This document shows positions 1 to 11,671 of a DNA stretch of 64,000 bases, piece after piece. Source of the stretch: Sepiola atlantica (Eukaryota > Mollusca > Cephalopoda > Sepiida > Sepiolidae); assembly GCA_963556195.1 (NCBI GenBank), contig OY744544.1, forward strand, positions 47,948,484 through 48,012,483. Direction: 5' to 3'. Both the position numbers and the translations under genes were made by a program. Positions within the stretch are counted from its first letter, which is position 1; each line of letters starts with the position of its first letter. Below the pieces are notes generated by a model. It was not told the origin of the DNA. It saw only the letters and a program-made list of their open reading frames with translations, and ran no database searches.

Positions 1-172
1 ACAACCGATTAAAATTTTATCTGAAAAACCTTTACTGACATAAAAAGAAGTTTCAAATAGATGGCACCCTTATTTGGTTTGGTGATGTATATCTCTTTAT
101 GTGCCTTCAGAAGTTTATTCTGTTGATTCTGTTTAAAAGCTTAATAAAATTCTGTACCACAAAGAATCTGTT

Positions 173-173
<1 letters not shown>

Positions 174-235
<62 letters not shown>
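174..235. repeat. (TA)n microsatellite
   Basis: Uninterrupted TA dinucleotide tract of about 60 bp. It is the first of about twenty-five long TA tracts in the window. Confidence 0.98.
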
Positions 236-237
<2 letters not shown>

Positions 238-744
238 GGCAGTAAGTAATTATTTAAACAGTCGTTGTTGAATGACACGGAATTTTCGCGTTTATTAATT
301 TGCTTAGTGGTATTCTCGATGCGTCGAGCAAGCTTTCTGGTCTCTGGTGGTAGCTGGTATAATATATTTCCGAGTGTTCTTGATTCGGCTATCACTCGAA
401 AAAGCTCGAAACTAAACTCGCAGGGTTTAAAATACCAAATGTTACCAGTTCATCACCCAATGTAATTATAATTCTATGTAATAGTTAATTATAGAAACTA
501 TCATTATATTGGGTGATTAACCGGTGATATTTTGTATTGTCAACACTAAGGGTGTAGTTTCCAGTGTTTACTGAAACCGAAAGTACTGATCGGTGATCAT
601 AAATATGTATAGTGCCCATTATATATACTAGCAAATTTTTGCTAGGCTGCCGCGTCAGAAATGAACGCTCACCCGTAAATCGATGGAGCCCCAGTCTTAT
701 TTCTTGGGTGGTTAGACATTGATTTTCTTTGTTTCCGACCAAGA
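236..744. other. AT-rich DNA with two small inverted repeats
   Basis: No gene is recognised. A 9-bp inverted repeat (TCACCCAAT at 453-461, ATTGGGTGA at 508-516) encloses AT-rich sequence. A perfect 8-bp hairpin CTAGCAAA/TTTGCTAG lies at 628-645 next to a short TATATA tract. The CTAG ending beside TA resembles the terminus at 25500 that I call Helitron-like, but no other Helitron trait is visible here. Confidence 0.5.
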
Positions 745-1110
745 ATATTTTTAGTTAAAAATAAAGAAAAAAAAAATTTCGACCCTACCCTAATTTCTAT
801 AAATAGAAATATTTTTAGTTAAGAAAAGAAAAAAAAATTGTTTACCCCCCCCCCAATTTTTGTTTTCATAGTAATATTTTCAGTTAAAAAAAGGAAAAAA
901 CAGAATTTTTTACCCCCTACAAAAAAAAAAATTTTTTACCCTCCCCCATGCATAGAAATATTTTGAGTTAAAAAAGAAAAAAAATTGACCCCCCCCATTT
1001 TTTTCACCCTTCCCCATACATAAGAATATTTTTAGTTAAAAAAATAAAAAATTGCCCCCCCCCCCCTGAAAAAAAAAATTTACCCTCCCCCATACATAGT
1101 TAAGAAAAGA
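745..1110 (+). repeat. Degenerate A-run/C-run tandem array
   Basis: Five diverged units each start with AATATTTTNAGTT (near 745, 810, 872, 957 and 1026), followed by a run of A, a run of C (up to about 14 C) and a T-rich spacer. Unit length varies from about 62 to 85 bp. The C runs on this strand (G runs on the other) are the striking feature. No coding function is visible. Confidence 0.8.
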
Positions 1111-1207
1111 AAAAAATTTAAGAGGCGCCTCGGTTATATCAAATAACTCATGTTTAAATATGCTATTGAAGGCGCCTACGTCAAAGAACCAGTTTTGTTA
1201 TTCTTCC

Positions 1208-1540
1208 AAAATGGTCACCCATTTACTAATGGCTGGGATATGCCTTGCTTAACTTCAATTTACAACAAAACACTTTGTCTTAACAACGTAATGAAAATAA
1301 AGTATGATAATGTGAAAAAATCCTCTCTCAATGACGTCACTTCCGGAAGGATGAGTCAGCAATTGATTCTTAAAAAATGGTCACCCATTTAGTAATGGCC
1401 GGGATATGTATTGCTTAACTTTAATTTACAACAAAACACCTTGTCTTAACAACGTAAGGAAAGTAAAGAATTATATGGGAAAAAAAATTCTCACAAAATG
1501 ATGTCACTTCCGAAAGGATGACTTGGCAATTTTAACAGTA
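1208..1540 (+). repeat. 166-bp tandem duplication
   Basis: Two diverged copies begin with AAATGGTCACCCATTTA (1208 and 1374). Shared blocks are CTTGTCTTAACAACGTAA and GATGTCACTTCCG. The copies differ by scattered substitutions and a few indels. Short GGCGCCT motifs flank the first copy at about 1124 and 1170. Confidence 0.85.
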
Positions 1541-2039
1541 TGCCATGCAAAGTATGGTTTAAAAAACACGCCGGTTTCTTAATGAAATGTGTTTAATTAA
1601 TTGTATGAATACTTTTTATTAATATCACCGTATCGGAAAATATTGTAAATACATATGTAAATTTGATAATAGCAGTTATAAGTATATATTTGTAAATATG
1701 AATTTATTAGAAGTTTAAAAGAAATGAATTATGTAAATTGTAAAACCTGTCTGGTGTCTGAGCGTGTTTTTGTAACAGTATATAAGGAAGTTGAAACAGT
1801 ATGAGTTTAAGCAAGATTTTTCTTACTTTTATTCGGTCTCAATTTTGGCATGTTGTTCTTATTTTGTTCTTCTTTGTTACTGTCTATGCTCCACTCTAAT
1901 TCCTTCCCCGTTGGGGGGGGGCAGCTCCCCGTTGGTAGAGCTTTGTCTCTTCGGCCCCCTTTTGGGGCCATCTTTCTTGTCGCCTCCCTCGGCTATTAAT
2001 TAACTTTAAAGGTTTTCTATTTTTTTGCAAAAAGGTTCT
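1541..2039. other. No recognisable feature
   Basis: AT-rich up to about 1800, then a more GC-containing stretch with a G run at 1911-1921 that may already belong to the 5' untranslated region of the LINE that follows. Short reading frames here resemble nothing I recognise. Confidence 0.4.
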
Positions 2040-2412
2040 GTTCTCCTTTTCGGCTTAAACAGCTGGCAGTTAGAGTCACATCTAACAGACGTTTAGTGGA
2101 TTTCGAATCGGCGGGCCTGAATTGGTTTTCTAGAACGAGAGGGAAGGAGCAGACCGAGTTCTGTTGAAATAGCCTAACTCAGGGATCAATCTCCATACTT
2201 GTATGCCAAAGTCCATGTTCTTCTGCTTCGCTCAACCTGGGATCCAGCACTCGGGCGCCTGTTAAGACCCCGAAGGCTGGAGTGAGCAAAATGTCCCTGC
2301 ACGGGGGTGCTGCCTTAGGTGGCACTCCGACTAGTTCTGTTGCAGCAAGGTTAGCTCAGCTCCTAGGGATGGTCCAGGAGGGTGGAATGCCATCGCCTAC
2401 GTCCCAGCCGTA

Positions 2413-4461
2413 ATGCACCCCAGAAGACGGGCTTCAACTGTCAGCCCCCCTTCGGGAGGGAGGAACGCACTCGCCCCGAAAGGGATAAGGAATGCTAGGT
2501 CGTTGGACCTGCAAGAAGAGCAGGCCACCCACCTGGACCAGATGCCACCGGCGGCCAGCTTCTACGACAGGGAGGCTGTTAAACGCGAACTTTTACAAGA
2601 CCTGCGACTCAGCTGTAGCAGTAGCAACGACAGTCTCGCCGGCAGTGGAAATCATCTGTACAGCAGCAGCGGTAGCAGCAGCGACGAATCCTTCCCGACG
2701 CTTGGCAGCAGACTTTCTCGGCCCAGAGTCAAAAAGGGGGGTGCTACTACGTTGAAGAGGAGAAAAGGAGCAGTTGGTGTCGCCAACACCCAGGGGAGAG
2801 TGATGAAACCAAATTCACCCCCGGTGTCGTCTCAATCCGACTGGCCGTCCCTCCCTCTTACTCAGAAGACACCGGCAGCGTCGATTAATAAATCTATCCC
2901 GGCCGGTCAAAGAACGCCTCAACCAGCAACTCCAAAATCAACGTCTCCAGCGAAGACGGGAGCAGCATGGGGGCCCCAGTCACAATTGTCACCAAAAGAC
3001 TACAGAGACTTGTTTGACTCCACCTACAAGGACCTGACGGACGGAAAAATAATTGCTATATCAGCTCCAAACATTTGGGTGCTGTCATGAGCCAGTATGG
3101 GGACGTCGAAGCCATCATCCCGGTCCGAGGCCCCCATAACCTAATGGTAGGGGATTACAATATCGAAATGTGCCTGGACCGGGTCGGCTTCAAAGCCATT
3201 CCACCGCGGCTCAGGTACGAATCTTGGACAATGTCAATCATTGTCGAAGGTAGACGACCCATCTGTTGGCACTGTGAGCAGTCGGGGCATATGGCTAAAG
3301 ACTGCCCAACCAGAGCTCCCAACAAGCCGCCGGCTGCTCACCCCGGGATAACCAAAGTGGCACCAGCAGCTCCTTCAACGCAAACTCCAGTAGCTGCACC
3401 GACAGAGGAGGGGTGGAACACTGTAGTCAGCAAAAACACTACAAAAACCAGTTCCGTTCCCTCCGATAAATCGATGCGTCCCCAGGATGACCGAACAGTG
3501 CAGCCTCCCACTAAGTCATCAGGTACCAAGCTACTCACCCAGAAGCTTCAGCCTGCCCCAGCCGTGCCGTCTACTTCTTCCGAAGCGGGAGAAAACCTTA
3601 AACGGAAGATTCCGGTCACCACTACTTCGTCTGACTCCGAAGAAGAGGCGAACAAAACTTTGATGGCGACTGACTGCTCTGGCAAAGAAGTCCAAAAACA
3701 ACCCAGAAAACTGAGAAAAGTTAAAAAGACTGGACCCAACCCCCTACCCCTGTAGAAACAGAGATGACTATCTCTGCTGTTCAGTCCCTAACGCCCCAAT
3801 CCCCACCTCCCTCAACTGAACAGAACACCCCCGCCCTTTTTGATTCCCCTCCCCCAGTCAACAAAGAAGAGCCGGAGCCAGAGCCAGAGCCAGAGCAGGA
3901 GGTCTTCGTCGACGCCAGATCTGCTTCCCCCTCTCCTTCTCCGTTGTCGAGAACCGAGAGAACTCGAAGACTCCATTTTCTTCCTGGTGACCGGATTTGT
4001 GAGGTGGAGCCTCAAACATCAGCAGTAAACTTATCGGCACGGCTAGTAAAATCCATCCGACCGCTGGAGCTTCTTACTCGGGCCCGGGGTCTTGATATAG
4101 ACAAGCCACAAAACTTTCCCGACGTCCCCTTCGTAACTACCTTTGTCCGTGATACCAGAGTGGGCCGGACAAAGGCGTTGTGGCACATGATTGAAGCAGC
4201 GGAGGGGGCAATCCCGGGTCTGAGGTTGGTGGGGGAGAAGCACGATTCCCTCAAGGAGCTGAGAATTATGTGCACTGGGGGGGGGTCCCTATTTACGTCC
4301 ACCCTTCGTTTTATAGGGCCCTAAAATTAACCTTTCCTTTGGATGTCGGAGGTATTGCCCGAGACGGACGAATTACGTCCGAACTGCTTACCGGCAGTAT
4401 CGGCCATGCCTGCGGCATCCTAGTCCCTGATGACTTCAAACCGTTGATTGACACTGAATAG
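2413..4461 (+). pseudogene. LINE ORF1, nucleic-acid-binding protein with CCHC knuckle, frameshifted
   Basis: ORF1 proteins of this clade bind element RNA to form the retrotransposition particle. The reading frame starts with ATG at 2413 and is cut by frameshifts near 3050-3075, near 3756 and at a G run at 4276-4283. The first part is Ser/Pro-rich and low-complexity. The second has a segment around LGAVMSQYGDVEAI that looks like an RRM-type fold, followed by the knuckle CWHCEQSGHMAKDC (CX2CX4HX4C, about 3262-3303). The third is acidic (an EPEPEPEPEQ stretch), then a conserved C-terminal domain containing VHPSFYRALKLTFPLD. The minus-strand copy has matching segments (LGAYFSQFGEVEQV and VHPSSYSALKQTCPLD), which supports the joined frame. 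ORF2 starts 5 bp after the final stop. Confidence 0.85.
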
Positions 4462-4465
4462 AACA

Positions 4466-7400
4466 ATGGACACGAACTTGTTTCTAGCTAGCCTGAATAC
4501 CAGGGGCATGAGATCCCAAAGCCATGATGCTCGCATTCTGAGGGATCTTATGGCCCGTAACATAGATGTGGCTGTAGGAGACTCACTACGTTTCGTACGG
4601 GGATTGCAGTGTGCTGACTGGACATTACGATGTCTTCTCAGCATACGGCAATTCTTGTAGTAGAGGGGTCTCCTTACTAGTGCGTCGTAACCTTTTCGCA
4701 AATGTAAGCGTTGTACACGCAGATGCAGAAGGCAGGTTGGTTGTGGCCGATGTTGCCGTTAGCAATAGTACATTCCGAGTCGTCGCGGTTTATGCGCCCA
4801 ACATCATTCGAGAAAGGGTTTCCTTTTTTCGGCGGTTGAAGGTGTTCCTTGGTGGTTCGGAGCGGTTAGTACTAATGGGTGATTGGAATGCCATACTTGA
4901 TCCCCAAATAGACAGGGTGGGCGGGACTAGTGGGTTGGTACGGTGTGAGAGCAGTCTGTCTGACCTGATGGCCTCGTGCGATCTTGTCGACAGATTTCGT
5001 CTCGATCATCCGGGGCGGGAGATGTGGACGTGGAACTCTAGTGGCACATCCTTTGCAAGTACCTACTTGGATAGGATGCTAGTTAGAAGAGACGACGTAG
5101 AATTTTTATTTTGTCACACGTTCAAATGGTTAGGTCATCGGACCACAAACTAGTCATGGCCCGTCTGAAGTTAGCAAATAGGCCTAGCCTAGCCGGGTAC
5201 TGGAAGTTAAATACCTCTTTACTGGAGGTGCGTGACTTCCAGGAAAAGCTAGAAAATTTTCTACAGCGGGGCTTAGTGGGGGCGGTTACAGGGAGTAGGT
5301 AGTGGGTTAACACTAAGTCTAAGGTTAGAGACTTTTGTGTCCGATATGGCCAGCGCCTCGCATTAGATAAGGCCAGGACAGAAAAGTCTTTAGAAGATAA
5401 GCTGACCCGGGCGGTGGCTGGATGGGACTCCCTAACCATAGAACTAGTTAAAGGGGACCTGAAACGCGCGGCTAACGAGCGGTATGAAGGTCAAATAATT
5501 AGGGCTAGGTTATATAAAGTGTCCAACGAAGCCGTTAATTATGACGTTCGAGAACGTAGCGCTGTAGTCCGTCGTAGATCGGAGAAATACATTCGGGAAG
5601 TAAAAGACCTGGAAGGCCCATCCCTGGTATCGACGCGTGAGATTTGTGAGGGGTTTCGGTCGCATTTTTCCGAACGTTTTACGCAGCTGTCCAGACTTCG
5701 GGTCGAGGGGTTTGACAGCTATTTGGCCGGTTCGCCCCGCCTAAAGGCGGCTCGAGCGGCTAGCTGTGATGGTCCGGTTACAGAGCGTGAGGTCCTTGCC
5801 GCGCTGAAGCAGGCTGGCTACAACAAATCACCGGGAATCGATGGTCTTCCTTACGAATTCTATTTGAGTATGTCGCACATGTTCGTCCCTCTCCTGACGA
5901 ATGTATTCAACCACTGGTTTGAAAAGGGTTCCATCCCCGGTCAAATCACCAGGGGCGTGATTACATTACTGAAGAAGAAGGATGGGCATGTTGGGGGCTA
6001 GATGATTACAGGCCCATAAGTCTGCTTAACACAGACTTAAAGATTTTGGTCAAAGTTCTTTCGAATCGTTTGCAGATTGTTATCGCTGATTTGATCCAAC
6101 CTGAGCTGACCTACGCTGTGAAGGGGAGATCGATTCAAAACAATTTGCACTTGATGCGCACGATCATAGAGGGATTAGAAGACGACACTGAAGCCGCGCT
6201 GATCAATTTAGATCAGTCCAAAGCGTTTGATAGGGTTGATCATCGTTTTCTGGGGTCTGTTCTAGAAGCCGCCGGTTTTACACCGGACTTCTGCAAATGG
6301 ATCTCCGTTTTGTATCACGAGCCGACGGCAGTGGTGCAAGTAAACGGGATGCGATCGGAGTCGTTCGTTGTTTCGCGGTCGGTGCGTCAGGGTTGTCCGC
6401 TGTCGCCTTTGCTCTACGTCCTTGCATTGGAGCCTTTTCTCCGCAAACTCAGGTACGGGGCGACGAGACCAGCCCTTCGCGGAATTGCTCTGCCTGGTGG
6501 TGCGCGAGCCAGGGTTTCCGCGTTTGCCGATGATGTCACTGTGTGTGTGTCGACCTTACGAGACATATGCACTGTGATTAAGGCACTCAAACAGTACGAA
6601 GAGGTGACAGGGACCGTAGTCAATTTCAGCAAATCCAATGGCCTGAATTTGGCTGCCTGGAGCAACGCGCCTGCGTTGCCGGGCCGTTTCAACTGGACAA
6701 ATGGCCCAGTCCGGATCCTCGGCGTGTGGTTTGGTCCGAGTCTCCAGCTTGATAAGAACTGGTCGGAAGTACAGTCTACGGTCGAAGCGTCTGTTAGGAT
6801 TTGGCTTCGAAGGGAACTTTCCCTTAAGAGTAGAGCTGAGGTGTGCGCCACTTACGTCTTTCCGCTCATCCTCTACCGCTTGGCTGTACTACCCCTGCCT
6901 GACGACCGCTTGGCGGCTTTTACGCGTCTGCTCTTTTCACTTTTGTGGCAAGACAGAAAGCCGCTTGTCCGAAGGCAGATCTGCACTCAACGTCTGTGTG
7001 AGGGGGGCTTGGGAATGCCTGACTTGGCAAGTCATCGACATGCCGAGAGATTGTCATTCCTGAGTTGTACTCTGATGGAAGAAACTGCGTGGGGCACTGC
7101 GGTTGAGAAGGCTTTTCACAACCTCATCCCCGACCACTTGGTCGAAGGCCGACGTAGACCAAGAGGACAGACGCGTTTCTTCGCCGAATGCCGAGCTGCG
7201 CTCAGATTGCTGCCGGGGTCCAGTGACCTTGCATGACCTAGAAAGACACTTTATAGGGAGTTAGTGAAGGGGACCGCTACTGATCCGCTGGGTGAGCGGC
7301 TGGGATGGTCGGAGGAGGAGATCGGCTCTCAGTGGTGTTGGGCGCAAGGCCGGGGGTATCTCAATAATTCTGAGTTCTCTCTGACCTGGCGATTGGTTAG

Positions 7401-7890
7401 GAATGCTCTACCCCTCAATGGCAGGCTTCACACAGCCAAAGTAGTGCTTAGTCAATATTGTGTTCGCTGCGAGGACGACGAAGAAGAATCGGCTGGGCAC
7501 GCCTTCTTCATTTGCAGCAGGCTTTGTGAGTTTTGGAAATATGTCAACGAGGTGACGGCTCGCATCGTACCCGATCAGCTGGTTCGCCTGGATGTAGCAT
7601 CTGTAATCTACAATGTGGTTCCGTTGTGGACCAGGGAGAAACGAATGATGTTTCTCACGATCCTAGCCGTAGCTAGACTAGTAATGTGGGTTTCACGCTT
7701 AGAGATAGGTCACGGGGGTGCGTCGCCTTCTGATCACGATTTGATTTGGCATTTTAAACATCAGCTTAAAATTAAAATTAAGTCTGATAGGAGGAGATTG
7801 CCTACCTCACAGTTTAGAAGAAGGTGGATACACACCGCTAGCTTATGTGTATTTGGTCGAACTAGATTTGAGTTCGTGTTCCCTGTCTAG
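4466..7890 (+). pseudogene. LINE ORF2, APE endonuclease-reverse transcriptase, interrupted
   Basis: ORF2 nicks target DNA and reverse-transcribes the element RNA from the nick. It starts with MDTNLFLASLNTRGM at 4466. Endonuclease landmarks in order: ETHYV (from 4578, reached after a frameshift near 4565), GDWNAILDP (about 4880) and SSDHKLVMARL (about 5138, after another shift near 5125). RT landmarks: SPGIDGLPYEF, DDYRPISLL (after a one-base shift in the G run at 5993-5997), LDQSKAFDRVDH, RQGCPLSPLLY and the active-site motif FADD (about 6526). The LDQxKAFDRV form is typical of Tx1-like elements. The C-terminus has CVRC...HAFFIC, a CCHC-type motif. In-frame stops occur at 5300 (TAG) and 7234 (TGA). 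The core catalytic residues are kept. Confidence 0.9.
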
Positions 7891-8795
7891 GCATGGCGCG
7901 CGCCGTCTTTAAGTCACGTTTAAGTTACAAGAAGCTTGACTTCAAAGTCCCTTAGCTAGAGGTATAAATGAGTCCTGTCCCTATATCTATATTTTGGTAT
8001 TAGTAATCTTTCAGGATGCCCGTTCCCAAGATTTATTTTTATCCCTGGCCCGACCCAATTCGTACCTATCCTGAAAGATATCAACTGTCCTCAAAATCCC
8101 CCCCACTTTTCTTTTATCCATTAGGAAAATCCCCAATCCCACTTAGGAACTATCTTTCTTGTTTTCAGTTTACACTGGAAAACAGAGAGCAGTTCACAAT
8201 TAGACAGGTAAGGGGGTTCTCTACTAACCCACTCCAATGTTTAGCATTTTATTTAGTTCTTTTATTTTTAATTATTGTTATTTTTCTTTATTTTGGGTGT
8301 TTTTAGGCTTCCTTCCCCCCCTCCCTATCATTCATTGTATTATATTGTAACCTACATGTTATCACAAAAAAAATCACACACACAACAAAAAAAAACAACA
8401 AAAAAAACACTTTTGTAAATACTATTCACTTTTTCAGAGACTATTTGTATATAACCAAAAGACTCTCACGTTTAAAACGCATTGTAAATAATCATTTGGG
8501 GAATTTTTAATTAGATTAACCCTATAGAGTGAATGCGGTATTGTGGTGACAGATACTAGCATAGGGAATAGACCAAGTGGACGACCCTCGACCCCCTTCC
8601 CACCCCACCTTTTTGGCCTTGGGCCAGATCTTTTAAATTACAATTGTAATTTTGAGATAAATAAATAGTTTAAGTAAGATTCTTAACACGTTTTCTGTTC
8701 GAATCGCAGTCTCGTCTTGAAATTTCTTTCTACTTTATGTTTACGACGGTTTTTGTAGTACTATATATAGAAGCTGGTAGACTAAGTAAATAGTA

Positions 8796-8824
8796 ATATT
8801 ACTCTGATGGAGTTTCGGCTTCAG
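8796..8824 (-). ncRNA. Hammerhead-like 3' half, decayed
   Basis: On the minus strand, CTGAAG is followed almost at once by GAAA, then an 11-base segment folding as CTC-CATCA-GAG (stem III), then TA. This is the 3' half of a hammerhead core (GAAA, stem III, UA). Stem II has been lost and the upstream side is replaced by a CAGA repeat. A (TA)n tract begins 37 bp away. It is called only because intact relatives occur elsewhere in the window. Confidence 0.4.
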
Positions 8825-8858
8825 ACAGACAGACAGATACATAATATCCATTATTGAT

Positions 8859-8860
<2 letters not shown>

Positions 8861-8939
<79 letters not shown>
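8861..8939. repeat. (TA)n microsatellite
   Basis: About 78 bp of pure TA, preceded by a short CAGA repeat at 8822-8837. It lies between the hammerhead-like half and the first PLE. Confidence 0.98.
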
Positions 8940-8942
<3 letters not shown>

Positions 8943-9004
8943 TCATGTATCCACATAAAATGTTACAAGGAGATATAATATTTTATGTATCATGTTTCAG
9001 TATG

Positions 9005-9326
9005 TACTTCAACAGTACTCAATACAAAGAACTGTTCAACATCACCCTAGAGTTTGCTGAGATGTATACTGATATATTCAAGGATGAATAAAATACAGAA
9101 GATCAGTTTTAATCAATAATAATAACAAATGGATTAAAACAAAAATGACAAACTCCTTTGATGTTGCTATAGGTAGCCTTGCCCCTACAAAGGCTCCGAT
9201 CTTGTAGGGTTATTTATTTGATATACACTCACAAGTACATTTAATAATACAGATATCAGCCTATATAAAGATGATAGATTAGCTATAATAACAGATTCCA
9301 ACAAGGTCAAGGGAAGAAACCTTCAA

Positions 9327-9399
<73 letters not shown>

Positions 9400-10495
9400 A
9401 AATGAACAAATTAGGCCTAAGAGTAGAAATACTGGCTAACACAAAAATTACTCACTTTTTAGATGTCACTTTAAACTTAAATGAAAATACTTACAAGCCA
9501 TATTTAAAAGATAACGCTAATCCAATATACCTAACCCCAGAGTCCAATCACCCCCCATCAATCATAAAACAGATTCCTAATACTATCGAACGTAGACTTA
9601 TCAATAACTCGAGCAACGAAAATGTATTTAAAAAATCAAGCAACATGTACAATACAGCTCTAAAAATACTGGATACCATAATATCGAAATTAAATATAAG
9701 AAACAGGACACCAATAATTATAATATAATAAAAAAGAAAAAGAAAAGAAAAAGAAATATAATCTGCTACACACCGCCATATAATCAGATACTAAAAACTA
9801 AAGTGGACAAGAAATTCCTTAATCTCAATGAAAAACACTTCTTCGTAATCAATCTCCTGCATAAAATATTCAATAGAAATAAACTAAAACTGTAATTTCT
9901 GCGAAAACTTAGAAATGATAATTAAGTCACACAAACAAAATGCTAAAAGAGAACAGTAGAGAAAGAAAAATAATAGCAAATTGCGTAAAACGGGTACTAA
10001 TATAGCAAAAATAACACTAAGAAGAACAAAGGTATTAGCACTAAAAATAGTAATAACCTAAACCCTAATAGGAATTACCCAAATAGAAATGAAAAAAGTT
10101 AGCAATGAAGAGAAAAGCTGCAACTGCATAACTTGTATAATTTCTCTACTACAAAATAAATTCCTAACCAAAAGTATTGTTTACCAAGCCACCACATTTG
10201 CCAAAGAAAGACCGAATAAGTACTACGTGGGTATACCCTCTCTAATTTTAAAACCAGATATTACGACCACAACGGCACATTTAAAAACAAACAGCACTAG
10301 CGAACCATTATTGAAAGCTCAAATAAAGCGGACGCTCACTAATAATCGAATGGAAAATAATACGACAGGCCAGTAAATGTAGAAATTTAGACGACCTGTG
10401 TAGATTATGTCTGAATGCGAAATTTGAAATCAGAAATTTTAAAGACCCCCAAAACCTATTAAGTTGTAGAAGTGAAATAACATTTACTTTAAGTT
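9005..10495 (+). pseudogene. Penelope-like element 1: RT palm/thumb plus GIY-YIG, decayed
   Basis: PLEs encode a telomerase-related reverse transcriptase fused to a GIY-YIG endonuclease. In order: LFNITLEFAEMYTDIF (about 9029), SFDVAIGS (about 9157), the catalytic motif LYKDDRLAII (about 9260) with both aspartates, a (TA)n interruption at 9333-9397, then an open frame at 9396-9728 with FLDVTLNLNENTYKPY and SNHPPSIIKQIPNTIERRL, the standard PLE thumb. A linker with CNCITC and VYQAT follows at about 10116-10182. The nuclease begins KYYVGI (about 10217) and its tail reads SLIIEWKIIRQ and CRLCLNAKFEI in a shifted frame, to about 10495. Several frameshifts and stops. The N-terminal RT is missing. 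Confidence 0.85.
9333..9397. repeat. (TA)n microsatellite inside PLE 1
   Basis: About 64 bp of pure TA between the catalytic RT motif and the thumb of PLE 1, in a position where related elements have continuous coding sequence. Confidence 0.97.
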
Positions 10496-10722
10496 AACAA
10501 TACATAATAAATAAATAATTGAACAAATAAATAAATATAAAAAATAAACTAAACTAAAAGCTAAAATAGAAATACAAGCAAGCATGTGTTAAAATAAGGT
10601 CACCCATTATTTCAACACAAACAAGGAAACAGGGTTGTGCCACTCTATAGAAAACAGAACAATAGAATAGAAAGTAAATTTTTTTTTAAATTTTACATTG
10701 CATTGGTCTCTTTACCGTTTTA

Positions 10723-10727
<5 letters not shown>
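10496..10727. other. AT-rich PLE 3' flank
   Basis: Very A-rich sequence with AATAAATA repeats following the PLE nuclease remnant, possibly its 3' UTR. No coding signal. Confidence 0.4.

Positions 10728-10792
<65 letters not shown>
10728..10792. repeat. (TA)n microsatellite
   Basis: About 64 bp of pure TA. Confidence 0.98.
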
Positions 10793-10794
<2 letters not shown>

Positions 10795-11518
10795 CTTAAT
10801 GTGCGAGTAGGTCGTGTTTATCGCTTATTATTGCCATTTTTTAACCATGTCTAACTTACAAAACCGTTTGTAGAGTATGTCCAATCACTAACTCTATAAT
10901 ATTGAAATAAACATCGTATGTGATCTTATTTACTGAATGTACTGTATTTATTTCTTCATATCAGATGTGCATTATATATGTATATATTACGATTTATATA
11001 CATTAACAGTAAGATGTATTTATTGAGGAAGTACAATAGAACGGAAGAGGTGCGTTTATCTATTTTATCCTCAAAATCGGGCGCGTTTGAATGGTTCAAC
11101 TTTTTTAAGCATAACAATCCGTTTTTATATCAGAATATTTTTGTTATGAGTATCATATTTTTATTTATGTAAGAATAAATATGGCAAGTGTTAACGAGGT
11201 TAGTTGGTTTTATTTTGTTATGAAAAGATTTGGGCATTGCGTCAGTACGTGACCTTAATTTAAAATGTGAATTGAAAGGATGAATAGGATATTCCTTAGA
11301 AACTAATTCTAAAGATCACATTGTTGGTTTTTTTTTCAAATCAAAAAAGAGAACGAAAACATGAAGAAAATGTAAGTACATTAATGTCTCACTGATTATT
11401 TTGAATAAAACAAAAGAAATGAAGTATTTTGTAAAAGCATCAATTAAAATGATGTATATTCTATCTGCCGCTGTTTCTCTCTCTGATATATATATATAGT
11501 ATACATTTTTATTTATAC
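10793..11518. other. No recognisable feature
   Basis: AT-rich non-coding DNA with a short (TA) tract near 11488-11498 and no convincing reading frame or repeat. Confidence 0.4.
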
Positions 11519-11671
11519 AAACATTATTGGTTACATATGTGCATACATGTTTCGGTTGTACTTTTCACAGGGAGTCAACCTCTTCAGACCAACGTTCTCT
11601 GGCCTGAAAGGTTGACTCTCTGTGAAGAGTACAACCGAAACATGTATGCACATATGTAACCAATAATGTTT
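11519..11671. ncRNA. Head-to-head hammerhead-like sequences forming a long palindrome
   Basis: Two arms of about 64 bp (11519-11582 and 11608-11671) are inverted copies of each other with few mismatches. The left arm read on the minus strand (11592 to 11527) gives stem I TTGGT, core CTGAAGA, stem II starting GGTTG and ending CAACC, core GAAA, stem III CATGT/ATATG, TA, and stem I partner ACCAA. Position 7 of the core (here A) is variable in known hammerheads, so this copy looks complete; predicted cleavage lies between 11532 and 11531. The right arm (+, 11604-11668) has GAAA, stem III and stem II, but its core is one base short (CTGA-AA) and stem I does not pair. The same sequence family recurs at 20577-20740 (+) and 37275-37385 (-). 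Confidence 0.72.

Larger units (their letters stand above)
2040..8665 (+). mobile_element. Tx1/L1-clade non-LTR retrotransposon, near full length
   Basis: This element is far more GC-rich than its surroundings and has the two-ORF layout of Tx1/L1 LINEs: ORF1 with a CCHC knuckle, then ORF2 with APE-type endonuclease, reverse transcriptase and a C-terminal cysteine/histidine motif. A probable 5' UTR occupies 2040-2412. The 3' UTR runs from 7891 to about 8665, with A-rich and CA-rich blocks at 8365-8410. I could not define either end exactly, because no target-site duplication is obvious. It carries only about three frameshifts in ORF1 and three frameshifts plus two stops in ORF2, so it looks fairly young. 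A much more decayed pair of relatives lies on the other strand at 53775-58560. Confidence 0.88.

Noticed and set aside
8690..8730. TGTTCGAATCGCA near 8699 as a tRNA or SINE B box
   Set aside because: No A box, acceptor stem or cloverleaf could be drawn around it.
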